From Prorocentrum cordatum (lineage: Eukaryota > Sar > Dinophyceae > Prorocentrales > Prorocentraceae), in contig CAUYUJ010001370.1 in NCBI GenBank assembly GCA_963575745.1, positions 224,501 through 288,500 of the forward strand: a stretch of DNA of 64,000 nt. Reading direction: 5' to 3'. Shown here one piece after another: positions 22,263 through 34,390 of the stretch (position 1 is its first letter; each line of letters begins with the position of its first letter). Both the position numbers and the translations under genes were made by a program. A model generated the notes under the pieces. That model was not told the DNA's origin and did not search any database. It saw only the letters and a list, made by a program, of their open reading frames with translations.

Positions 22263-22640
22263 AGACAACCCGCCAGCCACCAGCCACGCAAGGCCATCAT
22301 CACGGGCACACCCACCAGCCACGAAAGACCGCCCACGGGCTCACCCACCACCCACCAGCCACGAAATACCCCCCACCACCCACCAGCCACGAAAGACAAC
22401 TCATCGCCAGCCCACCCACCACGCACCACCCACCACGCACCCACCCACCAACCGACCGCCCGCCCACCACCCACCCACAACCCACCAGTCACGAAAGACC
22501 ACCCAGCAACCACTGGCCCACCACCAGCCACGAAAGACCACCCACAAGCCACCAGTCACGAAAGGCTACCCACGGGCCCACCCACCCTCCCGAAAGACCA
22601 CCCACGGGCCCACCCACCACCCCACGAGTCGCTGGGTTGG
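22263..22640 (+). repeat. CCACCAGCCACGAAAGACC minisatellite
   Basis: Variable-length units built from CCACCCACCAGCCACGAAAGACC, immediately after the 157-bp satellite. Strongly C/A-biased strand. Confidence 0.9.
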
Positions 22641-22711
22641 CCCCAGGAGGAGCCTGAGAGGAGATGTCAGCGGTCTGGGGCTTCCAGGTCAGGAGTCTGG
22701 TGGGGGTGTGT

Positions 22712-22749
<38 letters not shown>

Positions 22750-23590
22750 CTGGACCACGCCAGCGTTTTATTGCCTTGTCTTTCAGAGCCCTCCTCCTTC
22801 CCCTCTTCCTCGTGTTCTCTGCAACCTGCTTTGTATAGCTTTGCTGCTATAAGTTTCGCAGCAACTTAAATTGCACAACGTTGCGGCGCCACCGCAGTCG
22901 CCCACAAAGGATGCCACCTCATCTCAGGGTTAGTTTTTAACTTTGCTCCTCCGCTTCATCCTCATTACGTCGCCCTTATCACAACCGCCGTCCAAGAGTT
23001 AGTTTTTCACGTCCTCCTTCCACCGCCTGCATGCGTTATCCACGCTTTTTGCGGCACACCCCTCGCGCGTTTCGTGGCCCCATGGAGAGCTCCACCGACG
23101 GCCGCAGTACCATCGCCCCAGTGCACAGACGGGCGTTCCTCGCACGTGTCGCGCATGGTGAGGGGGATGGGGGAGGGGTGATTGGAAAATTGGAAGGCGG
23201 GTTGTCGAGCTGGGCCCGCGCGGGCCATTGAAGCACACTTCGGCACGCCGTTGGCTCGCTCGTTTCGTTGCCGCTAGGGGGCCACCCAAATGGGCCCAGT
23301 AGCACCGCCCACGTGCCCTTCGCGCACGCGCCCCCCCACGTTGCATTGCCCAAAAGGGAGCGCCAGCCAGGCAGGTGTTGGAAACAGCGGCAACCACACC
23401 TGCATATGGTTTGGTCATTCGCCAGGATAATTCTTGATTTCGCAACGCGCCTTGCGGAATCCCTACAGCAACGTTTGAACGCAAGGATGTCTTCGGGTAT
23501 CGATGTTGTTCAATCTTGGGCGCGGCCAAGATCCGTTCGGATGCGCCCCGGGCGCTTCAGTGCCACCCACGCATCCCCCCGCCACAGCTG
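22641..23590. other. G-tract (22708-22749) and flank; no gene recognised
   Basis: After the G-tract the sequence is unique. Near 23040-23110 it resembles the 90-bp repeat at 59.1-60.0 kb (CCTCGCGCGTTTCGTGGCCC...GAGCTCCACCGACGGC). No supported gene before the spliced-leader relic. Confidence 0.5.
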
Positions 23591-23612
23591 GTCACAGCCA
23601 TTTTGGCTCAAA
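23591..23612 (+). other. Relict spliced-leader sequence
   Basis: Sixteen consecutive nt (23596-23611, AGCCATTTTGGCTCAA) are identical to the 3' part of the dinoflagellate spliced leader; the five nt before are degenerate. It lies 76 nt before the ATG at 23688, which decides that start over upstream in-frame ATGs. Confidence 0.75.
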
Positions 23613-23687
23613 GCCTGTGTTCTTATATCTGCGCTTCGCATTCGCGAAGGTGTTCCTGCGCCGTCTCCACCGCCCGTGAGAGCAGTG

Positions 23688-26600
23688 ATGGGCAAAAAGG
23701 GCATCGCTGGCGACACAGATCAAGCGCCTAAGAGACAGAAGGTTGGAGCCTCTGCTGCGCAGGAGCGCGCCTCGGCTGCGGCTTCACGCAGTGGTGGTGT
23801 CAGAGTGTGTTTGATTTGCAAGGCCAACGAGAAGGATTCGACGTTCCCGACCAAATCTGATGCGTCAGAGTCTGCGTGCCTTCGGTGCTACACCATCTGG
23901 CTCCCAGCCAAGCGCTTCATCACCTTTGCCGAGTACGCGGCCATGTACGCCTCGGACGCGGAGCACAAGCAAAACGTCGACCTCGCCATCAAGAATTACC
24001 CAGACGCTCAGGCGCGCGCAGCTGCCATGACGCCAATGGAGGTGTCGGATTCCAGCTCTGTTGTCATCGAGATTTACCGCGATGGCGTGTGGATCCCCAG
24101 CAACAGGATCAGGAAGGAGACCTGCAACAGCACCACGAAGCAGCTGAAGATCGGCGAGCCCATCGAGTTGACGGTCCTTGACGGCACGGAGCATTCTGGC
24201 TATATCTTTTCCGACGGGCGGTCCGAGATGCGCGCGAAGGTGTCCATTCAAGCCAGGGTTGACAGCAGGCGGGTGGCCATGCCGCTGACGGGGCAGCTCG
24301 TCCAAGGCTTGGCGAACTCAGCTATCGCCCACGCCCGTAAGTACGACACGATCGGCGTTCACAGCGACGCCATCTGCGACTTCTTGGAGAACAGCACGAT
24401 ATCTTGGGCAGAGATCAAGGATCGCGGGGCAAAGAATGATGCGCTCAGGGCTGCGCGCCGCACTGGCAGCCGAGACGGTGCCGATGCTCCTGGCGATGAT
24501 GATGGTGATGATCCAGGTGATGGAGCCAGTGGCTGCGGTGGAGGTGCAGGTCGATCGCCAGCGGCAGGTTCGATGTTGCCCCCATCTGCCAGCCCCAGGG
24601 TCAAGAATGAGAGCGGGCATCAGGGGTCGCCTCGGCCTTCGCCGTCCCCTCCGAGGAGCCGCAGATCGAGCGGTGCCTCTGATGGCGGGGGGCGCCCCGC
24701 ACCAGCGCCGCAAAAATCAGTGCGAGTGCAGATCTTCTTTGGCGGCACCAAGAAGGCAGACATGACTGTGTTTCTCGATGTCACCCAGGCCAAATCCGAC
24801 GCCGATGTTGACGACGAGCACGACGTGCCTGATTCTGCATCCGTGGCCAGTGGGTCAGCCGCGACTACTACTGCCGACACCGCTCGTGGCATTGTTGGCA
24901 AGTCTGGGGCTACCAGGGCATCCAAGAACCCCACCTACTGGATCAAGAAGCTCACTTTCGAGAACGCGCTGGGCGGCACCACGGACAGGCGAGATATGCA
25001 CCATGCTGCGGAGTGCGCTAATAGGTACGAGTTGAAGTTCAAGGATGATACGACGACCGACGCGTTGAGGAAGCACATGAAGCGAGTGACGATCTTCAAT
25101 AAGCTCAGCCCGAAGGAGGTGCCACAGACGAGCTGGCCAACAATTCGGGATGCATTTTCGGACCTCATCTTGGTCGACGTCAGTCCTCCTGGAAAGGTTT
25201 TCCTGGCTCTCGTGGAGAAGAGGGCCGTCGAGCTTTCTCAAGCGGCGACTTCGAGCATGTGCATCCGTGAGTCTGACATGAAGGACCTCGTGTCTTGCGT
25301 TACCCCTTGGCCACTCAAGGGCGATCAGCATGCGCCCAGTGAGGCATCTGGCCTGGCTATTTTCGACGTCCTGCATCCGAAGGTCCACCCGATGGCGCCA
25401 ATCCTTCCTGGAAGCCTGCAGGCTGGGGTTCTGAAGGAGTATCTCATCAAAAAGTTCTTGTGTCACATCATCACGACTACGACGGAGGCAAACGTCAACA
25501 GCACCATGGCGGCCTTCGCGAAGTTGATGGAGTTCTTGGACTTGCCAGATGATGCGGAGATCTCCAACGAGGTCATGGGAGTTTGCGATTCGATCTACGT
25601 TTCGTTTCGAGGATTCGGTGCCATCGTGAACATCCAGGTTGGTGTCGATACGAAGTTCGAGTACGTGAAGGACGCGATGGCGTTGCACAAGGCCGCTGAG
25701 AAGACAGTTGTACAATCGGTGCTGCACGATGTTGGGACCACTCTGAACAGGAACCCGTTCCTGAGCGAGAAGATGGACATGCTGGCAAAGAACTTCGATG
25801 AGTACATGTCTCGCGGGCCTCAGCTGCAAATGCACATGAAGGCGCTCTCCGACCTGGGCGAGCAGACCACCTGCGACGCGATCACCACGTGTGTGAATGG
25901 AGCGCTCGGCTGGAACAACCAGTACTCGGCGGTGCTTCCCGAGTTCGTGTGCGGTGGCTTGGACGAGCTGATCCACCGAAAGACGAAGCTTCTCTACGAC
26001 CTGCTCGTCAGGACATCGAAGGGTGCCAAGGACGACGGCGATTTCTCCGATTTCCTTACCTCGGCGCAGACGCTCTACCAGAACTGCTGGAGGACGTACC
26101 CCGAGACGCCAGAGTACGACGCGTACATCGATGGCTGCGGGCACATGCTGAATTCCAAAATGAATTCAAATCGTTGTCGCTTCGCGTTGCCCCACCAGCC
26201 AATCCCACACCAGCTGTTATCCTCCTCCTCCTCCTCCTCCTCCTCGTCCTCGTCCTCCTCCGCCTCCTCCTCCTCCTCCTCCTCCTCTTCCTCCTGATGG
26301 CGCCTTGGGTGTCCCTTGAGGCGTGTTGGTGGGCTCTTGGGCCCTGCGAGCGAGCGGGCGGCGCTCCGCCCGCCCCGCGCGCAGGGCCCAAGAGGAGGGT
26401 CCAACACGTCTCTTGGGGTCATTAGGACATCGATCACAGAAGGGGGGGGGCATTAATGAACACCCCCCCCCCCCATCCCCTCGGGAGCCACCGCGCCGCC
26501 TTTTGGAGCGCTCTCGGGCCGCTCTTGGAGCGCTATTGGCTATTGGGCGCTCTTGGCGCCGTCCAAGGGCGTTGCTAAGCCACTCGTGAGTCTTCATTGG

Positions 26601-28067
26601 GCCATCTTGGAGCTACCTTGACGCCTCGGCTGGGCATTGGAAGCGGAATGTAGAGAACGCCAAAAACACGGATCCCCCTTAAGTGGTTTGAAGCATTTGG
26701 GCACATTCGGTGCACCCTTGGGGAGCTCTGTTTGACACTTGAAGCCGTCTCGGGGTGGTCGTGGAGTGTATTTGAGCGCGTTCGAGGCCATCTTGAGGCA
26801 TATCTTTGGCCATCTTGGAGACTATCTTTGGCTTCCTGAAGCTCTCTTGGAGCCGTATCGGGCCATCTTGGGCGCCATGGCGCATCGCGAACCCCGTTGC
26901 CCAGGTCCACGGGGAGGGGGTTGGGGGAGGGGTAAGCCCACCCTCCCCCATCCCCACCACCACCACCCCCGATGTGGAAGATGGATGCGTGAAAGTGGAA
27001 CCTCCCTACACCGACGGCCAGATGGCTGGTTGGATCTCACGGCTGCAGTTTCGGAGAAGGTCCGCAAAATCAGCGAGGACGTCATGCAGTCGTTGCCGTT
27101 GCTGGATGAATTGGCTGCCATCCTGCGCCAGAAGGCGGGATTGCTTGATGGTGGCGAGTTCGATGGGACGGATCACATGATTGAGACGGTGGCCACAATA
27201 TTCCATGAGTTTGGGAAGCGCTCGTTGATCGACGCATACCGCATGCCCGGGCTCTGCGAGCGCGCCGCCGAGGTCACTCGCGCGATCTCGACAGTCAAGG
27301 GTGGTGGCGACAGAGCTCAGGTGCTGGCGAAGCTTTCATCATCTCTCACGTTCACCGTCGACCTGATGAAGCAGGTGAGGCCCAACCCCGACAACGAGTC
27401 GCACCTCGTGGCATCCGAAGCCCTGGAGTTGAACACAGCCCTCCGCTTGTCTCGTAACGCCAGGGGCCTGCAGGGGTCGCTGAAGGCGTTGGCATCGATC
27501 AGTGCGGAGTCGGCCGAGTGGTGTGATAAGTTCGCGGGGCTTGCATGCCGCGTGTTGGTTGACGCGGGGAGCTCGTACTTCTCTGCGCTCAAAGATAGCG
27601 CGGCGACGTTGATCGCCAACCTTGGGTCCTGTGCCGCAGCAAAGATGGACGAAACAGAAGAGTCGTGGATTCAGAGTTTGCCACCCCAGGCTGACGGATG
27701 GAACGCTTTCGTGACCTCGTGCCAGAAGTCCTTGATGAAGTGCGACGTCGCAGAGACCACGAGGTTGCTTCGGGCGGCCGAGATCGAGCTGGAGAAGCAC
27801 GCCGAGGGCGTCAACGTCTTCGGCAGTGACTCCGAGGACCCGAAGTGGAACGCGATGGCGAGTTCGATCGAGGCGGCTCGCATCACTCTATCCGCCCAGA
27901 GACTCATGGAGGCCTACTTGTCGCAGGAGACGGACAAGCCCGTACTGCGTTCCACCACGAAGAATGAGATCAACGCCCACGCCAAGTGGGGTATCGAGAA
28001 GAGCAGCTTGCCAGAGATGCTGGTGAAGAGGATGCAGGCTGCGATGAAGTTGCAGACCATGGGCTGA
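23688..28067 (+). CDS. Large hypothetical protein with CxxC pair, two exons
   Basis: The start MGKKGIAGDTDQAPKRQKVG is chosen because it follows the spliced-leader relic. Residues about 40-80 hold CLICK...CLRCY, a C-x2-C, 21-residue gap, C-x2-C pattern suggesting a zinc-binding fold. A folded-looking region follows, then an acidic/Gly/Pro linker, then a long helical region. The frame runs into a Ser array at about 26220, and a second block from about 27022-27049 to the TGA at 28067 continues in helical style (VSEKVRKISEDVMQSL...). I join them across an intron of about 0.9 kb; a phase-1 GC donor at 26134 with AG at 27048 keeps the frame, giving about 1154 residues. I do not recognise the family. 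High GC3 and lack of stops argue for a functional gene, or one retroposed not long ago. Confidence 0.65.
26165..27030 (+). repeat. Dispersed repeat family A, copy 4, inside an intron
   Basis: Shows the left end GTCGCTTCGCGTTGCCCCACC, a TCC array (26218-26296), CCTTGGGTGTCCCTTGAGGC, the GC hairpin (about 26345-26395), decamer GCCATCTTGG repeats, and the right end ACACCGACGGCCAGATGGC. It occupies almost the whole gap between the two coding blocks of the 23688-28067 gene. Confidence 0.75.
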
Positions 28068-29340
28068 GCCAAGATTCTCGCTGCCACGGCAGAGTGGCAT
28101 GCCATGTTTCAGTGCATCACGCCGTCGCGCGTGCTGCGCCCTCGTCGGCCCGAGAGCGGAGAGCTGCAGCGGCTCTCCGTGGTGGTTGAAAAACCGTTGG
28201 TGTCAGTCGCATTTGCCGTTGTCAATTGCCAGGGGTAGAGAGGCTACCGCTCAACTGCTGCCCGAGTTCAACCCGTAATGTGAGTTGTTTATCCTTGGCG
28301 TGCTTGTTGATGCGAGTTGTATGGGTCCAGTTGCGATCATCTTAGACGCGCTTCGCGTGTAACCAACGCCCAGCGGCACCACCCCCACAGCCCACCATGT
28401 GGAAGAGAATCTCCGCGATCCCCCCACCAGCCTACCCAGTGACGATGCCCAGGTGGCTTGTCTTGGTCACGGGCGCGGGGTGCCTGCAGATGACTGCAAG
28501 GCTGGCGAAGCCGCCGTGCCAGACAGGATGATTGATTCTTCACCGCAAGATGGCGGCATGAGTGCGCATGACAAATATACTGAGAAGAGCTGGTGCCACC
28601 CGAGGGTCTCTTGGACCGTCTTGGGTGTCCCAGTTGGGCCTCTTGGCGCCTCCAGTGGTCATCAGTTGGGCCTCTCGGGGGAGGGGTCGCGGGGTCCGCT
28701 GCTAGGTGGCCTTCGGGCGTCGTCGTGCCTCCCGCGGGAAGATCTACCAACAAACTGGCACGCGCGCGCGTCCTGATTAACATTGCCAACCTGGGGGTCA
28801 CCAAACTGGACCCATGGCCGTCTCTTGGGGCGATCTTGGGGCGCCCTCGGGCGATCATGAGGCCGTATTGGTATCCTCTTGGCTTATATTGGTGCTATAT
28901 CGGGCCCTTGCGGGACCTCCTTGGAGTTTCGGGGTGGCATGGGAAATAAATTTGGTAGAATTCAAGCCGCAGTAGGTTGCCCCTGGAGTTTAACAAGAAC
29001 TTCGGCCTCTCGGGTACACAGTGGGTGGATCATCGTGGTCATCATGCGCTTCTTTCGGGGGGGGCGCTGGGCTTGGTCAGCAAGCACTTCTTTGGACAAT
29101 ACTCACGTGCGCTCTTAATCTTTGAGCTCATGCTAGCTGTCTGGGGCCTTATCAGGACCGCATTGTCCCAGCGCGCCCCTCCCCGATGGGCCCCGAACGC
29201 ACCCGCCGAGGCCCTTCAAGACAGTGCGAAAGATGTGTGGGGGCGCGGGTGGGAGCTTGCACCCCCCCCCCCGAAGGGAGACAGAGGCATGTCAAGAACA
29301 CTCGCTCTAAACCACCTGCGTCCTGATGGGGGGCAGGAGT
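28068..29340. other. Degenerate family-A-like sequence; no gene recognised
   Basis: Contains CGTCTTGG/CATCTTGG decamers (28610-28930) and a right-end-like ACCACCTGCGTCCTGATG (about 29308). It may be a decayed fifth family A copy. The short frames have no family features. Confidence 0.45.
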
Positions 29341-31040
29341 CTCGACCCAGAAAGTCCGATCAAAATCTGGCACATTCAGTCTTCCTTAAACCAACGGGGA
29401 CAATCGCGCACTGTGCCACCTCGCGTTGCTGTTTTTAGCATAACGATGTGGCAAGGCAGTCTCGCCCGCACATATGGCTTCGAGGGCCCGCAGGCGAGCG
29501 CGCGAAAATGACATCGACGGTTTGGCGCGCTGCGGGCACGGCGCACATCGTACGAGCAACAGAGTGCCTCACTCAACGGGTGGGTGGGTGTCAAGGGTAC
29601 GCTGTAAGGAAACACATGAAATATTGATGAACTCGGGTCAAGACAAGAAGGCGGGCTGGCGGGCTGAAGGGGTTAGGTCGGAACAGGAAATGGCGGGGGC
29701 GGGCTATATTCGCAGGGCAACGCGCCAGGGTTGTGAAGCGGTTTACGCTTGCGCGCAATGTGCGACGGGCGTTCCGATCCTTTCGGCCGCGAATTCCAGA
29801 GGGATATCAAGGAACTGCGCGCTATAAGATTTTCGTGAAAAAAAAAAACAAAAAAAAACGATAACATTTCAAAACCTCTGCGGGGATATCTTTGGGAGAT
29901 CTTTTATTATTTTCTGGTGATCTCCTCCTGGAGGGAGCTCGCCGACCATAATCGCAGCGGCTGGCGGCGACGACGACCGCGAGTCCTTGCGGGGCAGTGC
30001 GGCCCTGGGGCGCGCCCGGCGAGGAGTTGGAGATGCGGCCCCCAGTTCTAGGGCTGCTGAGGCGTCTCGCCAGAGGTGAGGCGAGGGTGCCAAAATGTGC
30101 GCGCATTCCTCGTGGGCATCCTTAATTCTTCGCCTTCTCCACCTTGCCCAGTCACAGCCGCGTCGCACCTCGGCGCCGCCTCCGCGCGCGGCCCCGGGGC
30201 CGTCCAATGAGCCCAATTCTCATGACAGGCTTACAGACGTTGTTGTCTGCCGCCCAGGGTCACCAAACGTAATCAGATGCGGCTTGGCAAAATTCACGCC
30301 ACTTCTACGCGTGCGAGCATCTTCTGCGCCGCCTGTAGGAGCACGGGTGAGCCGCCCGACAGGGGCGAGCCGGCCTTCGCCGCGCCGCGCGCAGTCAGTG
30401 CGGACAGTGACGGGGAAACCCTGCTGATTTGGATATGTGCCAGGGCTTGGACAGTGATGCCTCCGCTTTATCCAGTCTTGGGTCGCCGCCGACGCTGTTC
30501 GATCGCCCGCGCCCTCCCGGCGCAAACAGGATTTTCTGCCGCGGTTTGGTTTCAGCGCCAGCGCGTAATAAACATTTTGAATTGTGGAAAGCCCGCTATC
30601 TACATTTTATTGCCGCGATGTTTTTTCTCGTCAAGCTTCGAGCCCCGCATGGTAGTTTCGCCGCGTCCTCTGCTCCAGGGACAGGGTTGCCCACGGTTCG
30701 AACGATCCCGCGGTGCGTGCCAATGTCTGGCCGCGTGGCATTGGCTGGCTTCTTTTGCCAATCCGCACTGTCGGCCACGCGTAAAGGTGACCTTTTTCGG
30801 GTGGGTTGAGCACCGGGGGCGGGGAAAAAGGGAGCTGCGAAAGCGGTTGCGTGCAGCTGGCGACTCTATCGATACATGGGCGCCTCGTGTTCCGGGAAAC
30901 ACTTGGGAAAACCAGCTCCGTGAACTTATTCGCGAAATCTTCATTCGTCGTTCCCCTTTTTTACAGCCCGGAGGGGTTTTCGGCGCGCCCCCCCCAAAAA
31001 AATGTCGGCGCCGCGCGAGAGTTGGAAGCCCCCAGTTTTT

Positions 31041-31043
<3 letters not shown>
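29341..31043. other. No supported gene; isolated satellite fragment
   Basis: The 21 nt at 29885-29905 are the exact reverse complement of part of the 76-bp satellite unit. An A-rich stretch (29839-29860) precedes it. Frames between 30095 and 30970 are open and partly protein-like (GLDSDASALSSLGSPPTLFD near 30440) but overlap in several frames. I cannot choose one. Confidence 0.4.

Positions 31044-31095
<52 letters not shown>
31044..31095 (+). repeat. (AT)n microsatellite
   Basis: About 26 uninterrupted AT dinucleotides. Confidence 0.98.
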
Positions 31096-31097
<2 letters not shown>

Positions 31098-31635
31098 TCC
31101 GATGTCAAAATTCCGCCGCGTTTTGAAAAGTTTTTTTTCCTATCATTACCCCACTACCCCACTTCGTTCGCCGCCGAATTTATGTTTGCCCGTTTGCCCC
31201 CTTTCCCCCCGCTTCACACCCCCGCGGCCCCCCGACGCCGCGCACCATGGGTCGCTGGTGCCCAGGGTCGCTTTCTCGTGTAGACGACGCCGGCGAATCG
31301 GTCTTTTCGCTGGTGCGGTTCTATTTGGTTGGGCTTGGCTATTCGAGCAACTCGATCAATTCGTGACTCTGGGGAGCTCCTGGGCCGCCACGGAGAAGGA
31401 AGGGAAAGGGGAAAAGGGGGGGCGCAATGGGATGGGAAGGATTGGGGAGGAGGGGGAGTTGAGAGTGAGGGATGGAGCGGGGAGAAGAGGGGAATGTTTG
31501 ATGGTGGAAGGCGGAGAGGTAAGGGAAGGAGTGGGCAGATGGATGAGGGGAGGAGTAGCCCGAGGTGCAGAAGGAGGCGAGCTGGGAGGAGGAGGATGGG
31601 AGAAGAACTGCGGAGGGATGTTATTCATGATAGCC
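31096..31635. other. No gene; purine-rich flank
   Basis: From 31390 on the + strand is G/A-rich with GGGAGGAG-type degenerate repeats. The long open frame through it is compositional. Confidence 0.5.
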
Positions 31636-31855
31636 CCGGTTCGGTTCGGTTCGGTTCGGTTCGGCGCGCCTTCGTGTCGGTTCGGCCGGTCCGGTTCAGA
31701 TCGCCGTCCGGTTCGGTCCATCCGGTCCGGTTCGAGTATATTGGCCAGTCCGTTTCGGCGGGTCCGGTTCGGTCGCTCGGTTCGGCCGGTTCGGTCCGGT
31801 TCGGCCGAGGGTTTCCGGTTCGGCCGGTTCGGTTCCAAGACGCCCCCGAATTTTT
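31636..31855 (+). repeat. GGTTCGG/CCGGTTCGG array, left block
   Basis: Starts with four perfect GGTTC pentamers and continues as degenerate GGTTCGGTCCGGTTCGGCC. The same array recurs at 33366-33545, flanking the GTCAGGTC array. Confidence 0.93.
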
Positions 31856-31862
31856 GGACATG

Positions 31863-31946
31863 AGGCGACGACGACGACGACGTCGACGACGTCGACGTCG
31901 ACGCCGACGGAGGCGACGACGTCGACGACGTCGACAACGTCGACGA
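31863..31946 (+). repeat. (GAC)n/(GTC)n trinucleotide array
   Basis: Perfect and near-perfect ACG/TCG trinucleotides containing many GTCGAC palindromes. Confidence 0.93.
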
Positions 31947-32214
31947 CGGTGGGCGGCGGGGGCGCTGGCCCGCGCCCGTGGCGCCCTGCCGCGACCGAGG
32001 CGCCTTGCTGGGGCGGGGCAGCAGGAACGGAGGGAGCGGCAGAGTGGGGAGTGGGAGCGGCAGAGTGTGAAACAGGGAGGATAGAGGCAGGAAAGCGGAA
32101 GGAGGGACGAAGAGGGCCGACGGAGGGAGGGACGAGGGAGGGAGGGGGCAGCAGGAGCGGAGGAAGCGGCAGGGACGAGGGAGCGGGAGCGGCCCTCCGA
32201 TCCCCGGCGTCCTG

Positions 32215-33365
32215 AGGGGGGGTCAGGTCCCCCGTCGTCCTGAGGGGGGGTCGGTCCTGAGGGGGGGTCAGGTCTCCCGCCGCCGGCGTCCTGAGGGGGG
32301 GTCAGGTCCCCGGCCCCCGGCATCCTGCGGGGGGGTCAGGTCCCCCGCCGCCCCGACGGCCTGAGGGGGGGTCAGGTCCCCCCCCCGCCCCCGCCGCGTC
32401 CTGACGGTGGGTCAGGTCCCCCCCGCCGCCGCGTTCTGAGGGGGGTCAGGCCCCCTCCGATCCCCGCCGCGCTGAGGGGGGGGTCAGGTCCCCCAGCCCC
32501 TCCAGCCTCGAGTGGGGGTCAGGTCGTCCGAGTCTCCCTGAGGGGAGGACCTGGTCGCCCCGGGGGTCTTCTGAGGGACGGCGGGGGGAGAGAGGAGGGA
32601 GGGAGGGGCAGGGAGGAGGGAGGGGGCAGGGAGGAGGGAAGGGCAAGGAGGAGGGAGGGGGGACGAGGGTGGGGCATCGCTCCCGCTCCCTACGGGGTCC
32701 CGCCCCCGAGGGGGGATGGGGGGGTCAGGTCCTCGCCCCGAGGTGGGGGTCAGGTCCTCGTTCCGAGGGGGGGTAAGGTCCTCCTGAAGGGGGGTCAGGT
32801 CCCCCGCCTCCTCCGGCCCGAGGGGGGGTCAGGTCCTCCCGAAGGGGGGGGGTCAGGTCCCGGGATTCCTCCTGACGGTGGGTCAGGTCTCCCGCTCCCT
32901 CCAGCCCCGGCCCCGAGGGGGGGTCAGGTTCTCCTGAGGGGGGGTCAGGTCCCCCGCCTCCTCCGGCCCGAGGGGGGGTCAGGTCCCCCCGGGGGGGGGG
33001 GTCAGGTCCCGGGAGTCCTCCTGACGGTGGGTCAGGTCTCCCGCTCCCTCTGGCCCCGAGGGGGGACAGGTTCTCCTGAGGGGGGGTCAGGTCCCCCTTC
33101 CTCCTCCGGCCCGAGGGGGGGTCAGGTCCTCCCGAGGGGGGGGGGGTCAGGTCCCGGAAGTCCTCCTGACAGTGGGTCAGGTCTCCCGCTCCCTCCGGCC
33201 CCGAGGGGGGACAGGTTCTCCTGAGGGGGGGTCGGGTCCCCCGCCTCCTCCGGCCCGAGGGGGGTCAGGTCCTCCCGAGGGGGGTCATGTCTTCCTGAGG
33301 GGGGGTCAGGCCCCAGGAGTCTTCGTCAGGGGGGGTCGGCTCCTCCTGAGGGGGGGGGTCAGGTC
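32215..33365 (+). repeat. GGGGGGGTCAGGTCC minisatellite with ~147-bp higher-order units
   Basis: Basic unit of about 25-40 nt: CTGAGGGGGGGTCAGGTCCCC. From about 32820 it forms higher-order units: CCTGACNGTGGGTCAGG recurs at 32871, 33020 and 33165 (149 and 145 nt apart). Recurrent G-runs are spaced as in quadruplex DNA. Confidence 0.93.
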
Positions 33366-33545
33366 GCCGAGGTCGCGGCCGGTCCGGTTCGGCCGGTTAG
33401 GTTCGTCGGGCCGGTTCGGTCCGGCCGGTTCGGGTCAGAGGTTGGCGCGGTCTGGTTCGGCCGCGCGGTTCGGGTCGAGGACCGGTCCGGTTCGGCCGGT
33501 TCGGTTCGGGGGCCGGTTCTCGGTTTTCGGTTCGGTTCGCGGCCA
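33366..33545 (+). repeat. GGTTCGG/CCGGTTCGG array, right block
   Basis: Same motif family and orientation as 31636-31855, on the other side of the GTCAGGTC array. Confidence 0.93.
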
Positions 33546-33549
33546 TCAT

Positions 33550-33801
33550 GGTTATTGTCGATGATGGTAAGATGAGTGATGTTGTTTTGATAATGGTGGT
33601 TGCGAAGAGGAATGCACATATTCCGGGGGTGATGTTCATGATACTTATGACAACGACGGCGGCGGCAGCGGAATTGACCATGACGATAACGATGGCGATG
33701 GCGATGTTGATTTTTTGCTGCTACTGCTGCTGATGATCATGACGACGATGATGATGATGCTGCTGATGACGATGGTGATGATGATGCTTGTGCTAGTGCA
33801 A

Positions 33802-33855
<54 letters not shown>

Positions 33856-34342
33856 TTGATGCTGATGCTTGCTGATGCTGATCATGATGATGCTGACGAT
33901 GGTGATGGTGATGGTGATGGTGATGAGGATGATAATGGTGATGCTGGTGCTGGTGATGGTGATGATGATGGTGATGAAGATGATGCGGAGGATGATGATG
34001 ATGATGCTGATGATGATGAGGAGGAGGATGCTGTTGCTGTGGTGATGACGATGGTGGCATTGATTTTGATGATGCTGATGATGATGCTGATGCTGCTGCT
34101 GATGCTCATGATCATGATCACGCGGATGATGATGACGATGATGCGGCTGATGATGGTGATGATGCTGCTGACGATGCTGATCTTGCTGATGATGCCGATG
34201 ATGCTGACGATGTTGATGATGTTGATGATGACGGTGATGATGCTGATGAAGATGATGATGCTGATGGTGATTATGCGAGGATGCTGCTGCTGTGATGATG
34301 ATGGTAATGCTGACGATGATGCTGATGATGATGGTGCTGACT

Positions 34343-34390
<48 letters not shown>

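Noticed and set aside
24855-26144. 429-codon - strand ORF
   Set aside because: Shadow of the + strand gene with high GC3; the + protein has the better composition and a spliced-leader relic.
31636-31855. Telomere-like GGTTCGG repeats
   Set aside because: Not the TTTAGGG type known in dinoflagellates, degenerate, and internal.
30277-31863. 528-codon ORF as a gene
   Set aside because: It crosses an AT microsatellite and purine-rich arrays; only parts are protein-like and no motif is seen.
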